A stretch of DNA of 64,000 nt from Lentibacillus jeotgali (lineage in GTDB: Bacteria > Bacillota > Bacilli > Bacillales > Amphibacillaceae). The stretch lies in assembly GCF_000224785.1 (NCBI RefSeq), contig NZ_AGAV01000019.1, positions 124,001 through 188,000 of the forward strand, given 5' to 3'. How positions within the stretch are numbered: position 1 is the first letter of the stretch; each line of letters starts with the position of its first letter. Made by a program: the position numbers and the translations under genes. The notes under the pieces were generated by a model, which worked only from the letters and a program-made list of their open reading frames with translations, was not told the origin of the DNA and searched no databases. Of the stretch, positions 52,083-60,801 are shown in pieces.

Positions 52083-52925
52083 CTAAGGCTGAATTAAATA
52101 GGTTTTCCCATTGCGCTGCTCAATCTTCCCTTCTTTCATTAATTTACCTAGCGCGCGCTTAAATGCGGCCTTGCTGATGCCAAACGTTCCGCGGATGTCT
52201 TCAGAATCGCTTTTATCGCTAAAGTGGATGACGCCGCTGTTTTGTTCCAGCTGTTTTAGAATGTCGTCTGCGTCTTCCTGCATACTTTGCTGCTTGAGCA
52301 GTCTGAGGGAAACATTCAATGTCCCGTCCGCTTTTACTTGGATCACCCGTCCTTCCACCCATTCCCCGAGACGCGGTTCCTGTTTGCGCTCAGTATGATG
52401 GATAAATCCGCGATAGCCGTGTTCAGAAATGATGGCAGAACCTTCCTTGTTGGCATTGTAAACGCGTCCGCTGATGGGTTTATTAATAAGTTCTTCGGGT
52501 GCTAGTTCCCAATGTTCCGCGAAAAATTTTTCAGAAGCCGGTTCTGCTAGCAGCCGCCCTTTTTTGTCTGTTGTAAGTGTGACAAACAGCATGTCGCCTT
52601 TTGCTGGCCAAACACTTTCAAATCGCGGAAGGTCATCGCTTGAAACAAGGATGTCCTTTTCGATACCAATATCAACAAAGGCTCCCAGTTCGGGAATCAC
52701 CTCAATGACTTCAACCCAGTCGTACTCATTTACTTGAACTGAGGGGTGATTTCCTGTTGCGAAAATACTACCTTTTTGATCGTGATAGAGAAACACATCA
52801 ACTTTCTGGCCTGTTTCCAGGTCTGCTTCGATCGTCTGAGCAGGCAGGAATACATCGTTTTGCAATATGTAACCTGCTTCTGTTTGCCGCATCACTTTCA
52901 TGGTTTGAGTTGTTCCAATTTTCAT
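52083..52925 (-). CDS. cvfB: CvfB-type S1 RNA-binding protein (YitL)
   Basis: 280 aa. Three S1-like OB folds (about 1-60, 65-140 and 150-215) followed by a winged helix (225-280, GTFGISKAAFKRALGKLM). CvfB in Staphylococcus binds RNA and affects virulence; in Bacillus the role is less clear. ATG 52925 lies 8 nt after AGAAGG. The 5' region contains a hairpin (AAAGGGGTAC with GTACCCCTTT, 52957-52989) that could regulate it. Confidence 0.88.
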   Translation of the reverse strand: MKIGTTQTMKVMRQTEAGYILQNDVFLPAQTIEADLETGQKVDVFLYHDQKGSIFATGNHPSVQVNEYDWVEVIEVIPELGAFVDIGIEKDILVSSDDLPRFESVWPAKGDMLFVTLTTDKKGRLLAEPASEKFFAEHWELAPEELINKPISGRVYNANKEGSAIISEHGYRGFIHHTERKQEPRLGEWVEGRVIQVKADGTLNVSLRLLKQQSMQEDADDILKQLEQNSGVIHFSDKSDSEDIRGTFGISKAAFKRALGKLMKEGKIEQRNGKTYLIQP

Positions 52926-53027
52926 GATCATGCCTTCTTTCCTAATATGTATTGGAAAAGGGGTACCCTTACTTTAAGAGTACCCCTTTATATTTCAAAG
53001 TAACACATAAGTTTTCACTTTTACCTC

Positions 53028-53140
53028 GCATTTATGGACAGTAGGCCGCCAAAGAACGGCAGCTAACTGCCCATAAATTCCCGATTCGGTTCAACTAACA
53101 ATCATCGGGGAAAAACGTCATACTGATTGACGTTTTATTA
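53028..53140 (+). repeat. Two-hairpin interspersed repeat, copy 2
   Basis: Hairpin 1: ATTTATGGACAGT.GGCCGCC with CGGC..ACTGCCCATAAAT (53029-53079). Then CCCGATTCGGTTCAACTAAC (53080-53099). Hairpin 2 follows from ATCATCGGGG, with GACGT pieces around 53116-53135. The core matches copies at 29949 and 54188. Confidence 0.55.
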
Positions 53141-53317
53141 TATGTTTTTTGACTCTAAAGCTGATATTGTTTCCAGCATTACGCTCGTGACAACCTTGGT
53201 TAGTGTTGTAACCGTTACAGTGCTGTTGAATGTCGTAATCTGAAAAACGTTATGTTTTTTAGTCTGTCATTCAGGGAATGTGGTGGTTAAACAGCGATTC
53301 CTGAAAGGGTGAAACAG

Positions 53318-53386
53318 ATGATTCGAACGATTTTAATGGTGATCGGCGCAATTGTCGTTATAGGCTGGATTATTTCAGTTTTATAA
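53318..53386 (+). CDS. Tiny hydrophobic peptide (22 aa), possible
   Basis: ATG behind GAAAGGGTG encodes MIRTILMVIGAIVVIGWIIS plus VL. It is entirely one membrane helix with a basic residue near the N-terminus. Such tiny membrane peptides occur in Bacillus, but length alone makes this uncertain. It lies in the 500-bp gap between cvfB and ytaF. The rest of that gap holds the repeat and nothing else I can support. Confidence 0.35.
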   Translation: MIRTILMVIGAIVVIGWIISVL

Positions 53387-53427
53387 TTCAAGGCATCACA
53401 AATTTTGTGTCATTCAAGATAAAACGA

Positions 53428-54069
53428 CTACATCATGTTCAAAATTCCAAGGATCATGAGCAAAAGTGGAGGTAGCAGTGTCAATTGCTGCATCCATTTT
53501 TTTTGTGACAGAAAGATTCCCGTTTGCACACCGCATATGACAAATAACCCGCTCATGAAAGCAATGGAAGCCGCTGTTATGATGGGTGAATACCCGAGCA
53601 TGGCGGCACCCAGCCCCGCACCGAATGCATCGATTGCCAGAGCAAATCCTAAAAACACAGCCTCAGACAGTGATATACTCCCTGATTGGTCCAAATCTGC
53701 CTGATACGGTTCTTTCATGACGGTTTTAAAATTATCCCATGTCTCCTCATCGGAAACTATTGCAGAAGGGGCCTCCTGTTTGGAACGAACCACGTTATAT
53801 AAACAGTACAACCCAATGGCCAGCAGTATAATGCCGCCGATGTTATCGGTGAGAGCAGGAGTGATTAGTGACTTAATCATATCACCGATTATCATCGATA
53901 TATAGACGATCAAACCTGAACAAAGCATTATGATCCCCAGAGCTGCGAGTGGGACATGAACACGCCGAAGACCATAAGAGATGCCAGCTCCAAATCCATC
54001 GATACTGACGCCGATAATTAAAAGAATAAGCCCGGTATAATAAAGCACCGATATCATTTTCCTTTCCAT
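53428..54069 (-). CDS. ytaF: Sporulation membrane protein YtaF (MntP-like)
   Basis: 213 aa, six membrane helices in two repeats, each with a conserved Asp-Gly/Ala-Phe-Gly-Ala motif: VSIDGFGAGISYG near residue 21 and LAIDAFGAGLGAAM near 146. This is the YtaF family, related to the Mn2+ exporter MntP and linked to sporulation in B. subtilis. The start is uncertain: ATG 54069 lacks a good ribosome site, while ATG 54057 has AAAGGA very close. Confidence 0.85.
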   Translation of the reverse strand: MERKMISVLYYTGLILLIIGVSIDGFGAGISYGLRRVHVPLAALGIIMLCSGLIVYISMIIGDMIKSLITPALTDNIGGIILLAIGLYCLYNVVRSKQEAPSAIVSDEETWDNFKTVMKEPYQADLDQSGSISLSEAVFLGFALAIDAFGAGLGAAMLGYSPIITAASIAFMSGLFVICGVQTGIFLSQKKWMQQLTLLPPLLLMILGILNMM

Positions 54070-54187
54070 ATCTGTCCCGTATATTCCAATACCTAAGATA
54101 TTGTATGGAATCGGGCGGGAGGTGTGATAACGGCGTAAAACTGTAAATTGTGTTACAGTAGCATCACAAAGAATATCCCGCTTGTAA

Positions 54188-54312
54188 CTGGCAGGAAGGA
54201 CCCCTTCAAGATGATAAGGAAGAATAATGGGGATAAGCGGGGTCTAACTGCCAGTAAATGCCCGATTCTGTTCAATTAACATTCCGTGGAAAAAAACGCC
54301 CACTGAATGAAG
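54188..54312 (+). repeat. Two-hairpin interspersed repeat, copy 3
   Basis: Hairpin 1: CTGGCAG..GGACCCC with GGGGTC..CTGCCAG (54188-54254). Then TAAATGCCCGATTCTGTTCA and ATTAACA. Hairpin 2: CATTCCGTGG with CCCACTGAATG (54281-54308). It ends 31 bp before the topB start codon. Confidence 0.58.
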
Positions 54313-54342
54313 TTTCACTCTATTCAAGAAAGGATTTATGAA

Positions 54343-56502
54343 ATGAGCAAAACTGTTGTATTAGCTGAAAAACCTTCTGTCGGCCGGGATATTGCCCGAG
54401 TCCTGAACTGCACTAAAAAGGGCAATGGCTTTCTGGAAGGGTCGAAATATATTGTGACATGGGCGCTGGGACATTTGGTAACGCTCGCAGATCCCGAAAT
54501 GTATGAAGATAAATGGAAAACGTGGCGTCTGGATGATCTGCCGATGCTGCCGAACCGACTGAAATTAGTTGTCATCAAAAAATCCGGCAAGCAATTCAAT
54601 GTGGTGAAAACCCAGCTGAACCGCAAAGATGCGGGTGATGTTGTTATTGCAACTGATGCGGGGAGAGAAGGGGAACTCGTTGCCCGCTGGATTATTGAAA
54701 AAGCCCGCGTCAACAAGTCTGTAAAGCGGCTATGGATCTCCTCGGTCACTGACAAGGCAATCCGTGAAGGCTTTAAAAATCTAAAACCGGGCAAACAATA
54801 CGAAAATCTCTATGCTTCGGCCGTGGCTCGTTCTGAAGCCGACTGGTACGTCGGGTTGAACGCCACACGCGCGCTTACGACTAAATTCAATGCCCAGCTG
54901 TCTACCGGACGGGTGCAGACACCGACACTTGCAATGGTGCGGGCAAGGGAAAACGAGATTAACGAATTCCAGCCACAGACATTTTACGGTCTTGAAGCGA
55001 AGACAAGTACCGGCATGACACTGACGTGGCAGGACAATAAAAATAACAGCCGGATTTTTTCCAAAGAAAAAGCGGAAAAACTGCTCACTCAGCTTAAAAA
55101 CAAACCGGCGAAAATCACAAATATTAGTAAATCATATAAAAAGAAGCATGCACCGCAACTATATGATCTGACTGAATTGCAGCGTGATGCGAACCGGATT
55201 TTCGGATTTTCCGGAAAGCAAACACTGTCGCTGATGCAAAAGCTGTATGAGCAGCATAAAGTTCTTACATATCCGAGGACTGACTCACGCGTGCTGTCGT
55301 CGGATATCGTGCCGACACTGAAGGACCGTGTGAAAGCTGTCAATGTGGATCAGTATGCACCAGTAGCGGGTAAATTGATGAAAAAAGAATGGAAACTTCC
55401 TAAATCAGTTGTTGATAATGCAAAAGTATCCGATCACCATGCGATTATTCCGACAGAAGAACGTGTCATACCGGCAGATCTGAATGACAAAGAACGGAAG
55501 ATTTATGACCTTGTCGTCAAGCGCTTCCTGGCTGTGTTGTCAGAACCATATGAATATGAACAGCTGACAATCGAAACTGAGATTGGCGGTGAGCATTTCA
55601 TTGCTAAAGGGAAAAATGTTAAAAAGCAAGGGTGGAAAGAAATATATAGCGATAACGGTACAGACGGCGATCAGCAATTGCCCGATGTGCAAAAAGGTGC
55701 TGAACTTTCCGGTATCAAAATCAGTCTGACGAATGGTGAAACCAAGCCCCCCGAACGTTTTACAGAAGGGGCGCTCCTGCAGGCAATGGAAAATCCGGTG
55801 CGATATATGAAACAGGATGAAAAGCATCTGGCCAAAACGATCAGCAAAACCGGAGGCATCGGTACCGTCGCGACCCGGGCTGATATCATCGAAAAATTGT
55901 TCAACAGTCAACTGATGGAGTTGCGCGGCAAGCATATTTTTACAACATCGAAAGGCCGGCAGCTGCTTGAACTTGTTCCGGAAGAACTTAAATCGCCGGC
56001 ACTTACGGCAGATTGGGAAACGAAGCTGGGTCAAATTGCAGAAGGCAAATTAAATAAAAATCAATTTATCGGCGACATCAAAGGCTATACAAAAGAAATT
56101 GTCCGTCAGATTAAAATGAGTGATGATAAATTCAAACATGATAACCTGACCGGAAGCAAATGCCCGAATTGCGGGAAACTCATGATGGAAATCGATAACA
56201 AAAAAGGTAAGATGCTTGTTTGTCAGGATCGTTCATGCGGCTACAAAAAGAATATTTTCAAGCGAACAAATGCCAGGTGCCCGAATTGCCACAAGCGGAT
56301 GGTGTTGCGCGGCGAGGGTGACGGCAAAACATTCACGTGCCAGTGCGGTTTTTCTGAAAAGCTGTCCGATTTCAATAAACGGAAGGAAGAACAGAAAAGT
56401 GCGAAAGTATCCAAAAAGGACGTCAACAAATACCTAAAAAATCAGGATGACGGGTTTAAGAATAATGCACTTGCAGAGGCACTGTCCAAACTAAAAGAAT
56501 AG
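54343..56502 (+). CDS. topB: DNA topoisomerase III
   Basis: 719 aa type IA topoisomerase, decatenates replication intermediates. Toprim domain from VVLAEKPSVGRDIARVL with the acidic DAGREGELVARW. The active-site Tyr is in VLTYPRTDSRVL (about residue 311). TGRVQTPTL and GIGTVATRADIIE are further family blocks. The C-terminus has a Cys-rich region (CPNCGKLM, CQDRSCGY, CPNCHKRM, CQCGFS) that can hold two zinc ions. ATG 54343 is behind AAAGGA. Confidence 0.95.
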   Translation: MSKTVVLAEKPSVGRDIARVLNCTKKGNGFLEGSKYIVTWALGHLVTLADPEMYEDKWKTWRLDDLPMLPNRLKLVVIKKSGKQFNVVKTQLNRKDAGDVVIATDAGREGELVARWIIEKARVNKSVKRLWISSVTDKAIREGFKNLKPGKQYENLYASAVARSEADWYVGLNATRALTTKFNAQLSTGRVQTPTLAMVRARENEINEFQPQTFYGLEAKTSTGMTLTWQDNKNNSRIFSKEKAEKLLTQLKNKPAKITNISKSYKKKHAPQLYDLTELQRDANRIFGFSGKQTLSLMQKLYEQHKVLTYPRTDSRVLSSDIVPTLKDRVKAVNVDQYAPVAGKLMKKEWKLPKSVVDNAKVSDHHAIIPTEERVIPADLNDKERKIYDLVVKRFLAVLSEPYEYEQLTIETEIGGEHFIAKGKNVKKQGWKEIYSDNGTDGDQQLPDVQKGAELSGIKISLTNGETKPPERFTEGALLQAMENPVRYMKQDEKHLAKTISKTGGIGTVATRADIIEKLFNSQLMELRGKHIFTTSKGRQLLELVPEELKSPALTADWETKLGQIAEGKLNKNQFIGDIKGYTKEIVRQIKMSDDKFKHDNLTGSKCPNCGKLMMEIDNKKGKMLVCQDRSCGYKKNIFKRTNARCPNCHKRMVLRGEGDGKTFTCQCGFSEKLSDFNKRKEEQKSAKVSKKDVNKYLKNQDDGFKNNALAEALSKLKE

Positions 56503-56511
56503 TCTTATGCT

Positions 56512-56545
56512 CAGGATTCTTGCGGTGGCAGGGATCCTTTTATTG
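56512..56545 (+). terminator. Probable terminator of topB
   Basis: CAGGATTC pairs with GGGATCCT (imperfect) and is followed by TTTTATTG. Confidence 0.5.
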
Positions 56546-56724
56546 TGTGTCAATTCCTGTTATATTCAAGTGACACTTATTTTAAGCAAAAAGATGATAC
56601 TTTCACAAAATACTGAATAACACAGACTAGTTTCATAGGGATTATAGTGTATGTTATTTTATTAAAATAATAAGTTGCTAATAATATGGCAAACTATTCG
56701 TGAAGTCAACAAGGAGGAGCAGCA

Positions 56725-58251
56725 GTGATGGCGAACAAACAAAAACAGGACAAAAACGCCGGCTTTCATCGATTTCTGAATGGCATTGAACGAGTGGGAA
56801 ACAAACTGCCTGATCCGTTCATGTTATTTGTGTTGCTTGCGCTATTGGTTATATTCATATCCGGCTTTATTTCATTATTTAATGTAACGTTTACACAACC
56901 TGGCAGTGATGAACAGTTATCGATTAAAAGTCTCTTGTCTGCTGCAGGGCTGGAGTTCATGGTAACATCAGTTATCGACAATTTTGTGGGTTTCAAACCA
57001 CTTGGCATTGTGCTTACCATGATGCTTGGTGTCGGGCTTGCGAATAAAGTCGGGCTTCTGGAAACGTTTATCAAAAATACAATACTTCGTGCACCAAGGG
57101 CACTTATTACCTATGCGGTCGTTTTTACCGGAATTCTTGGCAACCTTGCTGCAGATGCTGCATTTGTTATTGTTCCACCGCTTGCAGCTATGGTTTTTTA
57201 TAATGTTGGGAGACATCCGTTGGCAGGATTGGCCGCCGGGTTTGCCGGCGTCGGTGCCGGTTTTACGGCTAATATTATTGTTGCCAATACAGATGCTGTT
57301 TTATCAGGAATATCGACAGAAGTTATGCAGACTATTGAAGGTGCGGCAACGGTTACACCGGTTGATAACTGGTACTTTATGATTGTTTCGACACTGGTGC
57401 TTACGACGATGGGCGGACTGGTCACGGAAAAAATTGTTGAGCCGAGACTTGGCCAATATGATGGTGGTGTGACAAGAGAGTTTGAAGAAACAACACCTCA
57501 GGAAAAAAAGGGCCTGCGCAATGCTGCTATTGCTGCTTTTTGCTACATTGCTATCCTGGTATTCGTTCTGGTCTGGCCTGACTCACCATTACGCAATCAA
57601 GAAGGCGGCATGATTCCGTCACCATTTATCTCCGGTATTGTACCGATTATTATGCTGTTTTTTATTACGATTGGTGTTGCATACGGGGTAACCTTGAAAA
57701 AAATCGAAAATACCAGGTCCATTGCCAAATATATGGGTGAGTCGATGAAAGACATGTCAAGTTTCATCGTGCTCATCTTTGCTGTGTCCCAGTTTATTGC
57801 CTATTTTGAATGGACGAATATCGGCTCATGGCTAGCAGTGATCGGTGCATCATTTTTAGAGTCTGTTGATATGACAGGTCTGACGGTTGTGGTGCTTTTT
57901 ATATTGCTGACAGCTTTACTGAATCTGTTGGTTTTCAGCGGGGCTGCCCAATGGGGGCTTGAAGCCCCCGTGTTTCTTAAAATGTTTTATTTTTTGGACT
58001 ACCATCCAGCTTTTATTCAAGCTGCCTATCGTATCGCCGATTCATCGACAAATATCGTGACGCCAATGAATCCGTACTTCGTTATTGTCCTCGCCTTTAT
58101 GCGGGAATATGATAAAAAGGCGGGATTGGGAACCCTGATGGCGCTTATGCTTCCATACAGTCTTGTCTTTTTGACCGTCTGGATATTGTTGTTCCTGGCA
58201 TTTGCCTTGCTGGGTATTCCATTTGGTCCAGGCATCGGTGTTTATCTATAG
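56725..58251 (+). CDS. AbgT-family transporter
   Basis: 508 aa, a paralogue of the protein at 31895, with FLNGIERVGNKLPDPFMLF at the N-terminus, AADAAFVIVPPLAAMVF and YRIADSSTNIVTPMNPYF. Family role is p-aminobenzoyl-glutamate uptake or sulfonamide efflux; the substrate is unknown. GTG 56725 lies 7 nt after GGAGG; ATG 56728 is the alternative. It is followed after 114 bp by an NhaC-like gene without a clear terminator between them. Confidence 0.88.
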   Translation: MMANKQKQDKNAGFHRFLNGIERVGNKLPDPFMLFVLLALLVIFISGFISLFNVTFTQPGSDEQLSIKSLLSAAGLEFMVTSVIDNFVGFKPLGIVLTMMLGVGLANKVGLLETFIKNTILRAPRALITYAVVFTGILGNLAADAAFVIVPPLAAMVFYNVGRHPLAGLAAGFAGVGAGFTANIIVANTDAVLSGISTEVMQTIEGAATVTPVDNWYFMIVSTLVLTTMGGLVTEKIVEPRLGQYDGGVTREFEETTPQEKKGLRNAAIAAFCYIAILVFVLVWPDSPLRNQEGGMIPSPFISGIVPIIMLFFITIGVAYGVTLKKIENTRSIAKYMGESMKDMSSFIVLIFAVSQFIAYFEWTNIGSWLAVIGASFLESVDMTGLTVVVLFILLTALLNLLVFSGAAQWGLEAPVFLKMFYFLDYHPAFIQAAYRIADSSTNIVTPMNPYFVIVLAFMREYDKKAGLGTLMALMLPYSLVFLTVWILLFLAFALLGIPFGPGIGVYL

Positions 58252-58365
58252 GAAAAATGGTTTTTAAACACGATTCATTTTTTATTCATAATTTTCAAAA
58301 GCTATGATAAACTGTATGAGGGTTTAAATATTCTTGAATTACTAAGATATAAGGGGGGAACGACA

Positions 58366-59841
58366 TTGTCTAACAATGAAGAATTGGATCGCGCTACAGG
58401 AGATAAGACGATTCATAAACTAGATTTCCGGCTGGGGCCATTCGGAGCTGCGGTTCCTCTATTGTTTTTTGTAGTCTGGGCAATTACAATCAGTGTGATG
58501 CAGCTATCGTCCGAGGTTGCACTTGTACTGGGAGCTATTATTGGTTTGACGCTGGGATTGTTGTTGTGTAAAAGCAAATGGGAGGACTACGCACAGGGGT
58601 TATTCGACGGACTGGCTCAGCCTGTCGGCGTTATTGCAATGGTGGCATGGTTTTACGCTGGTATGTTCGCGCAGGTTCTGCAGGTTGGCGGACTCGTTGA
58701 AGGGCTGGTCTGGATAGGTTCCGTAACAGGTGTTGAAGGTGGTATGTTCGTCGCATTGACCTTTCTGCTGGCAGCAACCTTTTCAACTGCTGTCGGTACC
58801 GGGTACGGCACGACGGTTGCGTTTTGTACTCTAATGTACCCAGCAGGGGTTGCTGTAGGGGCAGATCCAACATTCATGTTTGCGGCTATATTGGCCGGAG
58901 CGGTATTCGGCGATAACCTTGCACCGGTATCAGATACAACAATCGTATCAGCAACAACACAAGATGCCGATGTTCCCGGGGTGGTACGCAGCCGTTTTAA
59001 GTATTCAATCGTCGCTGCTGTACCGGCGGTTGTCTTATTTGCAATTTTTGGCGGTGGTGGAAGTTCCGCGGCCGGTCAAACTTCGGTAAGTTCTGTAATT
59101 GAATCTGTCAATGCGAGCGGACTGATTATGCTGGTGCCTTTTGCGATTGTACTTATCCTTGCTTTATCCGGTCACCATCTGCTGACGTCATTGACATGGG
59201 GCCTTATATCAGCTATACCGTTGATTCTCTTGCTGAACTTAGGAACATTCGGGGATATATTAAGTTTTAATCCGGATTCTGATGCGGTTGTTGAAGGTGC
59301 TTTAGTTTCCGGACTGACAGGCTATTTTAATATGGCAATCCTTATCCTGCTTATAGTAGGTGCTGCTCACTTAATGAGACTGGGTGGAACGATGGCAGCT
59401 ATAACGAAAGGTCTGGTCAAATGGATCAAAAACTCCGTCCGAAAAGCCGAAGTTTCCATATGGGCAATTGTCGCACTACTGAATAGTTCTATTACTATCA
59501 ATACGGCGGCAGAAATTGCGGCTGCACCATTCGTGAAGGAAATTGGTTCAAAATACAAAATTCACCGCTATCGGATGGCGAATATGCTTGATGCTGTAAC
59601 ATCGGCATTAGGTTATATTTTCCCATGGGGGGCACCGGTGTTATTAGGCTGGTCAACCATTCAAACGATGAAGGAACAATCATACGAATGGCTTCCAGTC
59701 GTTGAGCCGGCCGCAGTGTTTCCGTTTGTATTCCAGGGTTGGTTCTTGTTCATTATTATGCTCGTTGCAGCACTGACTGGCTGGGGATTGCGCTATGAAG
59801 GAAAGAACGGCGAGGAATTAAAAGAAAAGCCGAATGACTAA
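58366..59841 (+). CDS. NhaC-family Na+/H+ antiporter-like transporter
   Basis: 491 aa, 11-12 helices, more distant from the two other NhaC proteins of the window. Blocks: TAVGTGYGTTVAFCTLMYP, FGDNLAPVSDTTIVSA and the second-half LNSSITINTAAEIAAAPF. TTG start at 58366 behind AAGGGGGGA. Monocistronic or co-transcribed with the AbgT gene upstream. Confidence 0.86.
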   Translation: MSNNEELDRATGDKTIHKLDFRLGPFGAAVPLLFFVVWAITISVMQLSSEVALVLGAIIGLTLGLLLCKSKWEDYAQGLFDGLAQPVGVIAMVAWFYAGMFAQVLQVGGLVEGLVWIGSVTGVEGGMFVALTFLLAATFSTAVGTGYGTTVAFCTLMYPAGVAVGADPTFMFAAILAGAVFGDNLAPVSDTTIVSATTQDADVPGVVRSRFKYSIVAAVPAVVLFAIFGGGGSSAAGQTSVSSVIESVNASGLIMLVPFAIVLILALSGHHLLTSLTWGLISAIPLILLLNLGTFGDILSFNPDSDAVVEGALVSGLTGYFNMAILILLIVGAAHLMRLGGTMAAITKGLVKWIKNSVRKAEVSIWAIVALLNSSITINTAAEIAAAPFVKEIGSKYKIHRYRMANMLDAVTSALGYIFPWGAPVLLGWSTIQTMKEQSYEWLPVVEPAAVFPFVFQGWFLFIIMLVAALTGWGLRYEGKNGEELKEKPND

Positions 59842-59864
59842 AATTTTAAATATGAAGCGAAAAG

Positions 59865-59900
59865 AGGATGAAGCAGTCATTTGGCTGCTTCATCCTTTTT
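59865..59900 (+). terminator. Terminator of the NhaC-like gene
   Basis: Perfect 12-bp stem AGGATGAAGCAG with CTGCTTCATCCT, 8-nt loop, five T's. Confidence 0.92.
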
Positions 59901-59981
59901 ACTGACAGTGAGGTGGCACCTTCTGAAATGGGATAATTCCTATACTATGATAGAGTAGGGTAGAGAGGAGATGGGATTTCT

Positions 59982-60293
59982 ATGAATATAAAAGGAGCAA
60001 TCGACGACGAAACGCGCTGTGAGCACTATCATACTGAAAACGATAGAATCGCGATAAAATTCTATTGCTGTGGTGAGTATTTCCCGTGTTATCAATGCCA
60101 TGAACAATACGGGTGCGGTGAGATTAGGGTCTGGCCAAGGGAAGACTTTGACCGGAAAGCCATCCTTTGCGGGCATTGTAAAGCAGAACTCACAATAAAC
60201 GAATATCTTGGAAGCAGTTACCGCTGCCCCTCATGTCAAGCAGCCTTTAATCCGGGTTGTGCCCTGCATTATCAACTGTATTTTAAACGATAG
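59982..60293 (+). CDS. CHY-type zinc finger protein
   Basis: 103 aa. The conserved set of Cys/His ligands is visible: CEHYHTEND, CCGEYFPCYQCHEQ, CGHCKAELTI, CPSCQAAFNPGCALHYQLYF. It should bind three zinc ions. Relatives include yeast Hot13 and Staphylococcus/Bacillus CHY proteins; the role may be metal or redox handling. GAGAGGAGATGGG lies before the ATG. Monocistronic. Confidence 0.88.
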   Translation: MNIKGAIDDETRCEHYHTENDRIAIKFYCCGEYFPCYQCHEQYGCGEIRVWPREDFDRKAILCGHCKAELTINEYLGSSYRCPSCQAAFNPGCALHYQLYFKR

Positions 60294-60346
60294 CGTGTTG
60301 CAGGCAACTTTACTGGAATTGCTTTTTTGGTGACCGTTCATGATAG

Positions 60347-60400
60347 ATGAAAAAACCCTTGTTCATATCATTCGGAGATGTGGTACGAGGGTTTTGTTTC
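60347..60400 (-). terminator. Terminator after the 16-aa minus-strand reading frame
   Basis: On the minus strand AAAACCCTCGT and ACAAGGGTTTT form the closing stem of a longer imperfect hairpin that runs into TTTTTTCATC. Confidence 0.55.
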
Positions 60401-60408
60401 CGGGTGAG

Positions 60409-60459
60409 TCAAAACTGGGAAAGCATGTCTTCCATCCGTTCCAGACGTTTCTCATTCAT
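60409..60459 (-). CDS. Very short reading frame (16 aa) with perfect ribosome site, possible
   Basis: Encodes MNEKRLERMEDMLSQF. AAAGGAGGTGA, a full anti-16S match, lies 5 nt before the ATG, and a terminator follows. The sequence resembles the first helix of longer coiled-coil proteins, so it may be a truncated gene, or a real small protein. It lies downstream of the 45-aa gene on the same strand. Confidence 0.4.
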   Translation of the reverse strand: MNEKRLERMEDMLSQF

Positions 60460-60516
60460 TTACTTCACCTCCTTTAACGCATTATACTGTTTTTTTACCA
60501 AAACACCATTGGTTAA

Positions 60517-60654
60517 CTATTCTTCTTCAGCTTCTTCCGCAATTTTGCTGGCAATCCAGCGCTCGGCGGTTGATTGTTCTACTTCATATACTTTGCCTGC
60601 ACGCAGCAACTCACCGTGGTACATGGTCTGCACATTCATTTTAACTTTCTGCAT
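60517..60654 (-). CDS. Small protein, phage-like (DUF7210-like), function unknown
   Basis: 45 aa: starts MQKVKMNVQTMYHGELLRAG and ends in an acidic tail (KIAEEAEEE). The pattern, a short beta-strand unit 'xxxYHGELLRAGKVYEV' followed by a helix and acidic tail, looks like small phage-encoded proteins. AAAGGAG lies 7 nt before the ATG. It may form an operon with the 16-aa frame downstream. Confidence 0.6.
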   Translation of the reverse strand: MQKVKMNVQTMYHGELLRAGKVYEVEQSTAERWIASKIAEEAEEE

Positions 60655-60766
60655 GGGGAATGCTCCTTTGAAAATATCTAATTCTATAAGTTTAACATAT
60701 TTAGGCTGCTTGTTAGGGAATGATGCTTAAAGTCATTAGAAAACCCCGGCATATTTTCTTAACTGC

Positions 60767-60801
60767 CAAAAAAACCGCTCAAGTTCATAACTTCAGCGGT
60801 T
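60767..60801 (-). terminator. Terminator of the yyaL gene
   Basis: Stem AACCGCTCAAGTT with AACTTCAGCGGTT (one mismatch), 3-nt loop, then TTTTTTT on the minus strand. The stem includes the yyaL stop codon. Confidence 0.85.

Noticed and set aside
53142-53243. 33-aa frame MFFDSKADIVSSITLVTTLV and onward
   Set aside because: Hydrophobic, but there is no ribosome site before the ATG and it begins inside the repeat's second hairpin region.
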